NCBI RefSeq assembly: GCF_000333275.1 | Contig: NZ_BACU01000486.1 | Coordinates: forward strand, 1-53,577 | DNA: 53,577 bases | Source of the DNA: Azospirillum sp. B4 | GTDB taxonomy: Bacteria; Pseudomonadota; Alphaproteobacteria; Azospirillales; Azospirillaceae | Reading direction: 5' to 3' | Shown here: one piece after another, positions 37,884 through 46,196 of the stretch | How the letters are laid out: each line of letters opens with the position of its first letter | How positions within the stretch are numbered: the first letter of the stretch is position 1 | Notes under the pieces: generated by a model | What the model was told of the DNA's origin: nothing | Seen by the model: the letters and a program-made list of their open reading frames with translations, nothing else | The model's database searches: none | Made by a program: the position numbers and the translations under genes

Positions 37884-38555
37884 TCAGAACATGCTGCCGG
37901 CCGGGCTGGGATTGCCGATCATGGCCAGGAACTCGCGGCGGGTGCTGGGGTCGTTGCGGAAGGCGCCCAACATGCGGCTGGTGACCATGGAGACGCCGGG
38001 CTTGTGCACGCCACGGGTGGTCATGCACTGGTGCGCCGCCTCTATCACCACGGCCACGCCCAGGGGCTGCAGCACCTCGTCGATGGTGTTGGCGATCTGC
38101 GAGGTCATCTTCTCCTGGATCTGCAGACGCTTGGCGTACACTTCCACCACGCGCGCCAGCTTGGAGATGCCGACCACGCGTGAGCGCGGCAGGTAGGCCA
38201 CGTGGGCCACGCCGATGATGGGCACCATATGGTGCTCGCAGTAGCTCTCGAACCGGATGTCGCGCAGCACGACCATCTCGTCGTAGCCATCGGTTTCCTC
38301 GAAGGTGCGGGCCAGCATCTCCATGGGATCCAAGGCATAGCCGGCGAAGAACTCCTCATAGCTGCGCACAACGCGGTCGGGGGTGCCCAGCAGGCCCTCG
38401 CGGGTGGGGTCGTCCCCGGCCCAGCGCAGCAGGGTGCGCACCGCCTCCTCCGCCTCCTCGCGGCTGGGACGGCCTTGGGCGGTTGGCACGTCGCGGCGCC
38501 CGTGAACCGGCCCGGCCACGATGGTGTCGGCGGGGGTTTTCTTGGCTTGGGTCAC
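37884..38555 (-). CDS. folE: GTP cyclohydrolase I
   Basis: 223 residues. Zinc and active-site motifs are intact: [31 protein letters not shown] and [12 protein letters not shown]. It converts GTP to dihydroneopterin triphosphate, the first step of tetrahydrofolate synthesis. About 40 N-terminal residues before [16 protein letters not shown] are a variable extension. The C-terminus [18 protein letters not shown] is slightly longer than the E. coli enzyme. Single gene, convergent with the upstream exported protein gene. Confidence 0.97.
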   Translation of the reverse strand: MTQAKKTPADTIVAGPVHGRRDVPTAQGRPSREEAEEAVRTLLRWAGDDPTREGLLGTPDRVVRSYEEFFAGYALDPMEMLARTFEETDGYDEMVVLRDIRFESYCEHHMVPIIGVAHVAYLPRSRVVGISKLARVVEVYAKRLQIQEKMTSQIANTIDEVLQPLGVAVVIEAAHQCMTTRGVHKPGVSMVTSRMLGAFRNDPSTRREFLAMIGNPSPAGSMF

Positions 38556-38682
38556 GGTCTGTCTTCCTTGGGGGCTGGAGTGATTGGCGCGGTCGGCCGG
38601 GAAGCCTAGCGCCGGGGGAGGCGGCCGGCTGTGACGGCGACATCACGCGCCGTCTCATGCCATCTACGGCTGAAACGCGGTA

Positions 38683-39075
38683 TCAGTTCAGTGAACCCCG
38701 CTCATGCGGGCTGTCCAGGGAGAAGGCGGGGATGCGCACGTCGAAGCGGCTGCCGTCCGTGCGCTCCATCTGATAGCTGCCGACCATGATGCCGGACGGC
38801 GTGCTCAATGGCGTGCCGCTGGTGTATTCGAAGGACTGGCCGGGGCTCAAGACCGGCTGCTCGCCCACCACGCCGGCGCCGCGCACCTCCTGCACCCGGC
38901 CGCGGGCGTCGGTGATGTGCCAGTGGCGGCTGCGCAGTTGGACCGTCTCGGCGCCGGTGTTTTCGATCCGCACCGTGTAGGCCCAGACGTAATGGCTTTC
39001 CCGCGGGGAGGATTGATCCTCCAGGAACTGCGGGCGCACGCTGACCCGGATGGCGTGGGTGGTTTCGCTGTACAT
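38683..39075 (-). CDS. apaG: ApaG-family protein
   Basis: 130 residues with the ApaG immunoglobulin-like beta-sandwich pattern: [57 protein letters not shown], and near the end [14 protein letters not shown]. ApaG is linked to cobalt and magnesium phenotypes in enterobacteria; its biochemical role is unclear. The start at 39075 ([11 protein letters not shown]) fits the family, and the longer frame to 39126 is rejected. In many relatives apaG neighbours a metZ-like gene; that gene is absent here. Confidence 0.93.
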   Translation of the reverse strand: MYSETTHAIRVSVRPQFLEDQSSPRESHYVWAYTVRIENTGAETVQLRSRHWHITDARGRVQEVRGAGVVGEQPVLSPGQSFEYTSGTPLSTPSGIMVGSYQMERTDGSRFDVRIPAFSLDSPHERGSLN

Positions 39076-39283
39076 CGACTGTCTTTCCCGGGCCGTTCCA
39101 ACCTCCCGACCGGATCGCGCCGGCACGCGGAGGGCGGCGGCCCCGATTCCCGTTCGCCGTCTTTCTTAGGCCCGTTCGCGGCCAATCTCCAGGTCCTTGC
39201 GGCCGGATGGGATCGCGAAGCGCCTCGGAAAGCGCCCAGGCGGCGGAGTCACCAAAGGTTCACCCAGCATATCATGGGCCGAT

Positions 39284-39339
39284 GTCCGCCCAGCGTTGCT
39301 GGGGATGGGATGCCGATCCCCCCTGGACGATGGGCGGAC
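39284..39339. other. Nested inverted repeat in the apaG-GNAT gap
   Basis: Outer perfect arms GTCCGCCCA (39284-39292) and TGGGCGGAC (39331-39339) enclose inner arms GGGGAT (39301-39306) and ATCCCC (39316-39321). It is the only structure I see in the 514-bp gap between apaG and the acetyltransferase gene. It could be a structured leader or operator; no family recognised. Confidence 0.35.
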
Positions 39340-39589
39340 GCCAAAAAACACGCTTGCGCCTGGGGGGGCTTGGCCTCATATAGGCCCTCAGGTTCAACTA
39401 CCGACGGCGCGTTGCATGTACGCCAGCCTCCTCCTTCGACGACGATCCTCCGGTCGCCTGCCTTGCGGGCGACAGGGTCGTATCACGGCCGGATGCTGAA
39501 GCCTCGCCCCTTAACGGCGACGCCCCTCGGTTCCGGTCTCTAGGCGCCCACGGCGCCATCGATTTAGAGAACCGGGACACCCCAATCGT

Positions 39590-40201
39590 ATGATCCTGAC
39601 GACTGAGCTGCCGGCGCACGCCGGCGCCATCGAACGCCTGCTCGACACCGCCTTCGGACCGAAGCGCAAAGCCAAGACCGTTTACCGCCTGCGCCGGGGC
39701 ATCGCCCCCGTGGCCGACCTGTGCATGGTGGCCTTGGATGACGAGGCGCCCGGCTATTCCGCCGCCCAGCCCCGGTTGGTGGCCTCCATCCGCTACTGGC
39801 CGGTGATGGCCGCCGACGGCACCATGACCCTGATGCTGGGCCCTATCGCCGTGGCCGAGGACTACCGGTCTGCCGGCCTGGGTGGCCAGCTGATCCGCGC
39901 CAGCCTGGCCCGGGCCGAGGCCCTGGGATATGAGAGCGTGCTGCTGGTCGGCGACGCCCCCTACTACAACCGCTTCGGCTTCACCCGCGGGCCGGTGCTG
40001 GGTCTGAAGCTGCCGGGCCCGGTGGAACTGGACCGGTTCCTGGGCCTGGAATTCGTTCCCGGGTCGCTGTCCAAGGCCCAGGGCATGCTGGGCCGGGCCG
40101 CCAGCCGGACCGTCACTCCCGCCACTGCGACGGCCGCCCCGGCCACCGGGGACGCGGGCGTCGCCAAGCTGGCCCGCCCACGCCGGAGGGCGGTTCGCTG
40201 A
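39590..40201 (+). CDS. GNAT-family N-acetyltransferase (YhbS-like)
   Basis: 203 residues. The GNAT acetyl-CoA site is VAEDYRSAGLGGQLIRASLARAE, preceded by LMLGPIAV and followed by LLVGDAPYYNRFGFTRG, a signature of the YhbS-type group. The N-terminal ILTTELPAHAGAIERLLDTAFG is the usual first strand-helix. The C-terminal roughly 35 residues are a low-complexity Ala/Thr-rich tail. The substrate is unknown. Ends about 140 bp before tRNA-Gly. Confidence 0.9.
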   Translation: MILTTELPAHAGAIERLLDTAFGPKRKAKTVYRLRRGIAPVADLCMVALDDEAPGYSAAQPRLVASIRYWPVMAADGTMTLMLGPIAVAEDYRSAGLGGQLIRASLARAEALGYESVLLVGDAPYYNRFGFTRGPVLGLKLPGPVELDRFLGLEFVPGSLSKAQGMLGRAASRTVTPATATAAPATGDAGVAKLARPRRRAVR

Positions 40202-40301
40202 ACCGTCCGGCCCCACGGCCAACCGCAACGGCCAGGACCCCTGACCGCCATCCGGTCGGGCCCCTTCCTTCCGCGTTTTCAGGCGGCGGTCGCACTGCCG
40301 C

Positions 40302-40330
40302 TTGAACGCCGCCCCGGAAAGCCCTATAAG
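40302..40330 (+). promoter_or_regulatory. tRNA-Gly promoter
   Basis: TTGAAC (40302-40307) and TATAAG (40325-40330) are separated by 17 bp and end 12 bp before the tRNA, the expected spacing for a strong stable-RNA promoter. Confidence 0.75.
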
Positions 40331-40342
40331 CTCCTTCCCGGC

Positions 40343-40416
40343 GCGGGTGTAGCTCAATGGTAGAGCAGAAGCTTCCCAAGCTTACGACGAGGGTTCGATT
40401 CCCTTCACCCGCTCCA
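40343..40416 (+). tRNA. tRNA-Gly (anticodon CCC)
   Basis: A full cloverleaf: acceptor GCGGGTG/CACCCGC, D arm AGCTCAATGGTAGAGC, anticodon stem-loop GAAGC-TTCCCAA-GCTTA giving anticodon CCC, and T arm GAGGGTTCGATTCCCTT. Discriminator T and an encoded CCA follow (40413-40416). Its 3' 44 bases are repeated at 48572-48615, marking it as the integration target of the downstream island. Confidence 0.97.
40369..40412 (+). repeat. Left attachment-site repeat (inside tRNA-Gly)
   Basis: 44 bases starting aagcttcccaagcttacgac and ending cacccgc, identical to 48572-48615. Covers the anticodon loop to the end of the acceptor stem, a common crossover region for tyrosine integrases. Confidence 0.92.
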
Positions 40417-40500
40417 ACAACTTCCCTAGAAAATCAGTCCCTTAGCGCCCCGGCGATGTGCGGGGTGGGGCCGCGTTGAGCCTGATTCTGCCCCATGCTA

Positions 40501-40631
40501 GCTTACACCAGTGCTTACACGGCGGCGGTGTAAGCAGGTCGGAAGCCAGTTCCGCGAATCGCCCTGGTGGCCGATCGACCCCTTGGACCGCCCATGTAAG
40601 CGCCTTTGTGTAAGCCTGCCTTTGTGTAAGC
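40501..40631. repeat. Left arm-type repeat cluster (GCTTACAC family)
   Basis: Six copies of an 8-bp site: GCTTACAC at 40501 and 40513, then the reverse orientation GTGTAAGC at 40528, ATGTAAGC at 40594, and GTGTAAGC at 40608 and 40624. The first pair has a 12-bp period, the same as the pair at the right end. They lie directly upstream of the integrase stub, as arm-type and excisionase sites usually do. Confidence 0.75.
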
Positions 40632-40645
40632 AGGAGTGCCCCGCC

Positions 40646-40729
40646 ATGGCCCGTGCCCGTCTCACTGTGGATGAAGTGCATTCGGGTGGGTGCTGGCCGC
40701 TGCGTTCAGCAGTCATGGGGTCGGGTTGA
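40646..40729 (+). pseudogene. Integrase N-terminal remnant (27 codons)
   Basis: A short frame beginning MARARLTVDEVHSGG follows AGGAG at good spacing. The start resembles the N-termini of tyrosine integrases of tRNA islands, but the frame ends after 27 codons and no catalytic domain follows. The location, next to the attachment site and the arm repeats, is where the integrase gene is expected. The identification rests on about ten residues plus context. Confidence 0.45.
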
Positions 40730-40771
40730 TCCGGGCATGAGCGTTGAAGGCGGCACCGCCGCCAAAACCCA

Positions 40772-40843
40772 TAGGCGTTTATCCGCCTAATTTGACTTTA
40801 GGCGCTTTTTCGCCTACCGTTTCCTCAGGCGCAATTCCGCCTT
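40772..40843 (+). promoter_or_regulatory. Three HipB-type operators at 27-bp spacing around the hipBA promoter
   Basis: Three 18-bp inverted repeats share the pattern TAGGCG-N6-CGCCTA: 40772-40789 (perfect), 40799-40816 (perfect) and 40826-40843 (CAGGCG/CGCCTT). Their centres are exactly 27 bp apart. A possible promoter, TTGACT (40792-40797) with TACCGT (40815-40820) at 17 bp, straddles the second operator. This indicates autorepression by HipB. Confidence 0.8.
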
Positions 40844-40854
40844 GAGGGTAGGCT

Positions 40855-41091
40855 ATGGGCATCCGCAGCAACACTGATCTTGGCCACACCCTGCGCCAGA
40901 TGCGCCAGGCCGCCGGCCTGACCCAGGCGCAGTTGGGCGACAAGGCCAGCTTGCGTCAGCGGACCATCTCGGATGTGGAGCAAGGGCGGGGCTGCACCAC
41001 GGAAACGCTGTTCGCCCTGCTGACGGCCCTGGGCGCCGAAATCACGGTGGACGCCCGCCGCGTCACCGACTTTATACCGGGCAACTACTGA
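40855..41091 (+). CDS. hipB: HipB-like antitoxin, XRE-family DNA-binding protein
   Basis: 78 residues with a helix-turn-helix of the Cro/C1 type (LGHTLRQMRQAAGLTQAQLGDKA, LRQRTISDVEQGRG). HipB neutralises HipA and represses the operon; three matching operators lie upstream. The stop codon overlaps the hipA start by one base, a typical antitoxin-toxin coupling. GAGGGTAG precedes the ATG. Confidence 0.92.
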   Translation: MGIRSNTDLGHTLRQMRQAAGLTQAQLGDKASLRQRTISDVEQGRGCTTETLFALLTALGAEITVDARRVTDFIPGNY

Positions 41092-42407
41092 TGCCCCGCA
41101 CTTCTCGCAGCCTTAAGGACAGGCTGGACGTCTATCTGGGGCGCAGTCTGGTGGGCGTCCTGGTGCGGGGCGGTGGCGGTGATGTCTCCTTCACCTATGA
41201 CCGCGACTGGCAAGCCCGTGCCGATGCCCTGCCGGTATCGCTCAGCCTGCCCCTACAGGCCAAGGCCCATACCGGCCTGGCTGTGGCCGCCTATTTCGAC
41301 AACCTCTTGCCCGACAGCGACGCCATCCGTGCCCGCATCGCCCTGCGCGAGGGGGCGGCATCCGACCGGCCGTTCGACCTGCTGGCCGCCATCGGCCGGG
41401 ACTGCATCGGCGCCCTGCGCTTCCTGCCGCCTGGCGCCGACCCCGGGGACCCGACCCGCATGGAGGCTGACGAGGTGCCGGTGGCGGATATCGCCCGCCG
41501 CCTGCGCCACCTGAAATCCGCCCCCCTTGGGCGCGAGCGGGGGGACGAGGGTTTCCGCATCTCCATCGCCGGCGCCCAGGACAAGACGGCCTTCCTGCGC
41601 CTGCCCTCGGGGGCCTGGGCCATTCCCCGGGGCGCCACGCCCACCTCGCACATCTTCAAGCCCCCCATCGGCCTGACGGAGGGGCGGGTGGACCTGTCGG
41701 ACAGCGTGGAAAACGAATGGCTGTGCCTGGCCCTGTGCCGCGCCTTGGGCCTGCCTGTCGCCAACGCCACCATCGAGCGGTTTGAGGATATCACGGTACT
41801 GGTGGTGGAACGGTCCGACCGCCGGCCGGTGGATGGCGTCCTCTATCGTCTGCCGCAGGAAGACCTCTGCCAGGCATTGGGCGTGCCCAGCAGCCAGAAG
41901 TATGAGGATCGGGGCGGCCCCGGCATCGCCCAAATCCTGAAGTTGCTGGCCCGCAGCGACACCCCCGACCAGGACCGGCGGAATTTCCTCAAGGCCCAAA
42001 TGGTGTTCTGGCTGCTGTCCGCCCCCGACGGCCACGCCAAGAACTTTTCCATCTTCCTGACCCCCGGCGGCTTCCGCCTGACGCCGCTCTACGATGTGAT
42101 GTCGGCCATCCCTTACGGCGCCACCTCCCGCGCGTTCGACCCCGCCCGGGTCAAGCTGGCCATGGCGGTGGGGCGCAACCGCCATTACCGGGTGCGGGAC
42201 ATCGCCTTGCGGCACTGGCGCCAGACGGCCGAGGCGGCCGGGCTGGCGGAGGGTGTCGTTGAGGAGATCATCGCCGAGTTGCGTGCCGACTTGGGCGCCA
42301 CGCTCCAGAGCCTTCGGCCTAGCCTGGGCCATCATGTGCAGGCGGACCGGGTGGATCGGCTTTTCGATCACCTTGCCCACAACGTTAAGAGCCTGGCGTT
42401 TGCCTAA
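41091..42407 (+). CDS. hipA: HipA-like serine/threonine kinase toxin
   Basis: 438 residues, normal for HipA. The N-terminal subdomain (LDVYLGRSLVGVLVRGGG, LPVSLSLPLQAKAH, AAYFDNLLPDS) is followed by the kinase core: FRISIAGAQDKTAFL (ATP loop), TSHIFKPP (Lys), catalytic D313 in SAPDGHAKNFS and metal-binding D335 in LYDVMS. E. coli HipA phosphorylates glutamyl-tRNA synthetase and causes persistence; the target here is unknown. Catalytic residues are intact, so the toxin is probably active. Coupled to hipB by a one-base overlap. GC-rich like the host, in contrast to the next gene. Confidence 0.94.
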   Translation: MPRTSRSLKDRLDVYLGRSLVGVLVRGGGGDVSFTYDRDWQARADALPVSLSLPLQAKAHTGLAVAAYFDNLLPDSDAIRARIALREGAASDRPFDLLAAIGRDCIGALRFLPPGADPGDPTRMEADEVPVADIARRLRHLKSAPLGRERGDEGFRISIAGAQDKTAFLRLPSGAWAIPRGATPTSHIFKPPIGLTEGRVDLSDSVENEWLCLALCRALGLPVANATIERFEDITVLVVERSDRRPVDGVLYRLPQEDLCQALGVPSSQKYEDRGGPGIAQILKLLARSDTPDQDRRNFLKAQMVFWLLSAPDGHAKNFSIFLTPGGFRLTPLYDVMSAIPYGATSRAFDPARVKLAMAVGRNRHYRVRDIALRHWRQTAEAAGLAEGVVEEIIAELRADLGATLQSLRPSLGHHVQADRVDRLFDHLAHNVKSLAFA

Positions 42408-42619
42408 TTGTCCAGTTGGTCGGAGGGCCGCAGATCCGCGTTGGCAAAGCCGATCCAGGTTACCCGGTGGCCGGGGACGCCCGTGATCAGGGCCTCAGGC
42501 TGGTGGGGGCCGCTGCACGAGCGCCGTATGATCGTGCAGGTTCAGGCCGCCGCTTTTCATCAAAACCAGTTTTCCGTCACGGTGCCCTGCCGGACTCGGG
42601 AGAAATATGTTAAAAAATT

Positions 42620-45600
42620 CTATGAAATTTCCCCGAAGCTCCTATTCAAATCATCTGATAGCAAAAGTATTGCAGTAATCCTGCGTGTGATCTTGGTTAC
42701 ATCGTGCAGTTCATCTGCATGCAAATTTCGTCCAATTACACTGTGCTCCCGATAACTCAGCCATTTCTTAATGACTTGATAGCCTCCCAGGTTATATTTC
42801 CACGCCTCGCTGGGGATGTTGGCCCAATAGACATTTTTGTTCAGATAGATATCGGTAGTAGTTCGGCCTATTAATTTGAAAATATGCTCAACGTCCAAAT
42901 TCAACCCTTCTGCCCCGGCTTCAATAGCTTGAATCTCATCCTTCGTATAAGGGCGCTCAACGACTAAACCTTGGCCAGGCATGACAATTTCGCCACGTTG
43001 CAGGTGCCCCCAACCCGCAGTCAGGCTCATATCTGTCTCGGAGAGATGCCCCCCTCCGACCCGATTAACCACAGCCAGCCCTCGCATTTCGGGTCTGGGA
43101 GTTCCTGCCGTAACCCCCGGCACGGGTTTTTCAGGGTCAAGCAAGTCAGCCAGTTGCCGCCCTAATTTCGCTGAACCACGTAATATACTCTCCGCTTCGG
43201 GCAGTGGAATGCGTGGCCAATCCATTCGGAGTGCGCCAGCGTTCTCTGTGCGGTAGGTTGGCGTATGGAGAACTGCGACGACATGGTAAAAGAGATCTTC
43301 AACGCCGACACCGAGCGCCTCAAGTTTCTCTCCCACAGACCGGTTGACATTCGGGCGCCTGTTGACTACGTCCCCAGTCCCATGATCGTGATCATCGCGG
43401 AGATACATCGGGAAGAAGTTTGATAAGCCATTTCCCATGTTATCTGCGATGTGTTTTGTTACATCACCTCTATTAAATTCTTCCTTGGTTTGTTTTTCTC
43501 TCGCCTCTAACCATAAATTATCACGAAATATGTGTGGCCTATACTTCTCTCTTTTTTCGTCGAGTAATTTTGTATCTGGCTCCCAATAAATCCAGCGCAC
43601 ATCGAAGGGTCGGTAGTGATATCGAATTATATTTTCTGATAGCATGCCTCTGTTAAGTAGAATGCTGCGAACGTCTTCAGACTTGAATCTTCCAGAGTTA
43701 GTCATAATAGCGGGGTATGATCTGCGAATTTCGTCATGAGAAATGGATTTATCGAAATACATTGCAATTCTTTTCCGGAGACTTCCTTGGTCAATGTCCA
43801 CAAGGAAGTTATCTCTGCTAGTTTTTACACCTGGAAAAGATACTGGAAATAATTCCGTCAATCTTGGATAAAGAAAGTAATTTTTGCTGGCTACGGCTGG
43901 AAGAAATGGCAAACCCAACTGCCGTTGCGGGACATGGGGGAGATAAATAGACTTCGGTTCGGCTGTGGCGCTTTCCATAAGCTGCTGTGTCTTGTTGCGT
44001 CCCCAAAGATGGCGAGACTGTACCTCAGAGGCAGGTACGTGCTCAACTTTTCGGACCAGAGTGGCAATTGCGGTACCTACCTGAATGCCTTCTTTGTTAT
44101 GATCTGTCGAGAATATGCTGGGATCAGGACTTCCATCAGGTGCCACCTTTCCCGTTTTGTATTTATCTCCGTTGAGACAATCGATGCGAATTGCATCAAA
44201 TTGCTTAAGGTAACGCTCTCTCATACCTGTAAACGACAGGCCATCCAGCCACGAGTAGTTAGTGATTAAGCATACTATACCTTGACCCGTCTTTTCAGTG
44301 ATGCGGCGTTCGGCCATACGGAAAAATCTCACATAGAGATCGTTGAGCCCTTGCCCTTCGGGTTGGCGCACTGACGTAGCGGTGCGATACGCCTCGGTTA
44401 GGGTGCGTTCCTCCTCAATGGCCATACCCGCGAAGCCGTTGTAAGGCGGGTTACCAAGGATGACGAGGATAGGCTTCTCCTGCTTCACCTCGGCCGCTTT
44501 ATCGCGTTCCTCCTGCAATTCGGCAAAGGGGAGTTTCGGTTTGTCCCGCTCTGGCTCCCACCCGGTTAAAGCATTGGTCAAATAGACACCCGCTCGTTCC
44601 GTACCATCTTCGCTCAGCGGGGCGTCAAGGGACTGGAGCAAGACACTCACTTGCAGATGAGCGACAACAAAGGGGGCTGGCATAATCTCAAAGCCGAAAA
44701 CCCGCTCACGTGCAGCTTTTTTGACTGCGTGGCCCTTCAGGGCTCCTAACCCCCGATCATCTAGCGACCTTGAGATGTGTCGCAATACCTCGACTATAAA
44801 TGAGCCCGTGCCTGTGCAAGGATCTAGAACGTAGACGTTCTCACCGGCGAGCCCCTCGGAAACGCCCAGGTCATCCCTCAGTGTCTGATCTACCCTCTCG
44901 ACCATATAAGACACGACTTCAGGCGGTGTGTACCAGACGCCCAATTCCTTTTTCAGGGCCGGGTCGAATGCTTCTAGGAAGGGTTCATAGAAATATTGGA
45001 CTGCATGGGAATCCCGGAAGCGGGCAAAGAAGTCCGTCCGGTCTACGCGCGATAAAGCAGCCGCCGCCCAGTCCAAGACCTCGACTAAACCTAATGGTTG
45101 AAGTTTATCCGGCATCGCCAATTGGCCAAACAAACTGCGGATCATCGGCACTCTTAGGTGCCAGACAGCGGTGCGCCAATCGAAGAGACCTGAAGGTGCC
45201 TGAGTTTGCCTGGACCACAGCACCCAGGCTGAAAAGATGCCATAGAACAGTGTTTGGACCAGAGTTGAACGGAAGAAGGCATCTCCTCTTTCCCCCTGGA
45301 ACTTGACGCCCAGCGCTTGTTCCAACGCTGTCCGCACCAATGCTAGAGCGGGCAAATTTCCTTGGGCTTTGACCCTTCCCAGGGCATCCCGCGCGTAGGA
45401 GGCCAGAAAGAAAGCTACATCTTTGGGATCACGGAGAGTAGCGGCGTGGCTAAGGACCCGGCGCAGATATTCGCCAAAGACGTTACCCACCTCTTCAGAT
45501 GTCTCTTTCGCCCTGGCGCAACGCTCCCAGAAATTTACGGCATCTTTTGCTAAGCTAAAGGATTCTAATTTTGCTGCTTTACCTGCACTGTCTTCCCCAA

Positions 45601-45991
45601 TCAGCAAGAAGTCTCGGTAATTAGTAACTAGTACCAACCGATAATATTTCCAATATTTAGAAATCTGCTGAGTATCTGCTGTAAGCCAGGTGTCATCAGT
45701 AACCTTCTTGACCTCGACAACCCCCCGTTCTGGTAGAATCCCCGGCTTTGGCTCACCTTTCTGGCATTGATTGGCCGTAAATAGGCCAAAGTCAGGGTGC
45801 CCGGCACCTTGGTTTGCAATCTGGCTAACGCAAAATACCTTCGGTTTTAGGTCGTGACCGACTGCATTTATGAGTTCTTCCAAAGCTGCGTAATGTGTTA
45901 ATTCGCCTGTAGCTGTCCCGGTTTCGCGATTTCTGGCTATTCTACGAAGATAGTTTTCAACAATACGTTCCATGTGCTGCATAATTTCCAT
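42620..45991 (-). CDS. Single-chain restriction-modification enzyme (type IIG/ISP-like)
   Basis: 1123 residues. The N-terminal PD-(D/E)XK nuclease has P66-D67 (AGHPDFGLF) and E93-V-K95 (GVVEVKK). A helical linker leads to an N6-adenine methyltransferase with motif I DPCTGTGSF (about 390) and motif IV NPPY (about 514). The C-terminal half contains the target-recognition region with IIRYHYRPFDVRWIYWEPD, characteristic of type ISP-like enzymes, but no helicase domain is present. It probably cleaves and methylates the same site in one chain. Lower GC and different codons than the window mark it as acquired. Palindromes upstream (46009-46027, 46135-46149) may be operators. M4 or M7 are alternative starts. 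Confidence 0.9.
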   Translation of the reverse strand: MEIMQHMERIVENYLRRIARNRETGTATGELTHYAALEELINAVGHDLKPKVFCVSQIANQGAGHPDFGLFTANQCQKGEPKPGILPERGVVEVKKVTDDTWLTADTQQISKYWKYYRLVLVTNYRDFLLIGEDSAGKAAKLESFSLAKDAVNFWERCARAKETSEEVGNVFGEYLRRVLSHAATLRDPKDVAFFLASYARDALGRVKAQGNLPALALVRTALEQALGVKFQGERGDAFFRSTLVQTLFYGIFSAWVLWSRQTQAPSGLFDWRTAVWHLRVPMIRSLFGQLAMPDKLQPLGLVEVLDWAAAALSRVDRTDFFARFRDSHAVQYFYEPFLEAFDPALKKELGVWYTPPEVVSYMVERVDQTLRDDLGVSEGLAGENVYVLDPCTGTGSFIVEVLRHISRSLDDRGLGALKGHAVKKAARERVFGFEIMPAPFVVAHLQVSVLLQSLDAPLSEDGTERAGVYLTNALTGWEPERDKPKLPFAELQEERDKAAEVKQEKPILVILGNPPYNGFAGMAIEEERTLTEAYRTATSVRQPEGQGLNDLYVRFFRMAERRITEKTGQGIVCLITNYSWLDGLSFTGMRERYLKQFDAIRIDCLNGDKYKTGKVAPDGSPDPSIFSTDHNKEGIQVGTAIATLVRKVEHVPASEVQSRHLWGRNKTQQLMESATAEPKSIYLPHVPQRQLGLPFLPAVASKNYFLYPRLTELFPVSFPGVKTSRDNFLVDIDQGSLRKRIAMYFDKSISHDEIRRSYPAIMTNSGRFKSEDVRSILLNRGMLSENIIRYHYRPFDVRWIYWEPDTKLLDEKREKYRPHIFRDNLWLEAREKQTKEEFNRGDVTKHIADNMGNGLSNFFPMYLRDDHDHGTGDVVNRRPNVNRSVGEKLEALGVGVEDLFYHVVAVLHTPTYRTENAGALRMDWPRIPLPEAESILRGSAKLGRQLADLLDPEKPVPGVTAGTPRPEMRGLAVVNRVGGGHLSETDMSLTAGWGHLQRGEIVMPGQGLVVERPYTKDEIQAIEAGAEGLNLDVEHIFKLIGRTTTDIYLNKNVYWANIPSEAWKYNLGGYQVIKKWLSYREHSVIGRNLHADELHDVTKITRRITAILLLSDDLNRSFGEIS

Positions 45992-46008
45992 TTCGATTTG
46001 GGTTTAAA

Positions 46009-46027
46009 AGATAGATATTTTCTATCT
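46009..46027. promoter_or_regulatory. Inverted repeat just upstream of the restriction-modification gene
   Basis: Perfect arms AGATAGA and TCTATCT with spacer TATTT lie 18 bases before the start codon. They suit an operator or a leader hairpin controlling the enzyme. Confidence 0.45.
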
Positions 46028-46134
46028 ATTTGATGGAGTGCTTGGCATGCGAGTTCAGTGAAATTCGCTCGCTCTTTCTTTTCTGGAAAAGTTGAGGTCG
46101 TGCTACAGGTTTCGATTTCTACGGCGTCACGGGT

Positions 46135-46149
46135 TTGCCAGATTGGCAA
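46135..46149. promoter_or_regulatory. Inverted repeat in the gap between the RM gene and mrr
   Basis: Perfect arms TTGCCA and TGGCAA with a 3-bp spacer, in the 205-bp divergent gap. It may control either gene; no regulator gene dedicated to restriction is visible in the island. Confidence 0.45.
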
Positions 46150-46196
46150 GTGCCCATTATGGTAACAGAACTAAACGGCTCTAGGGGCCTGGGTAA

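Noticed and set aside
39076-39589. SAM-II riboswitch or metZ gene downstream of apaG
   Set aside because: Neither the conserved pseudoknot sequences nor a sulfhydrylase frame is visible.
42620-45991. BREX PglX methyltransferase
   Set aside because: It has its own N-terminal PD-(D/E)XK nuclease, and no other BREX genes are present in the island.
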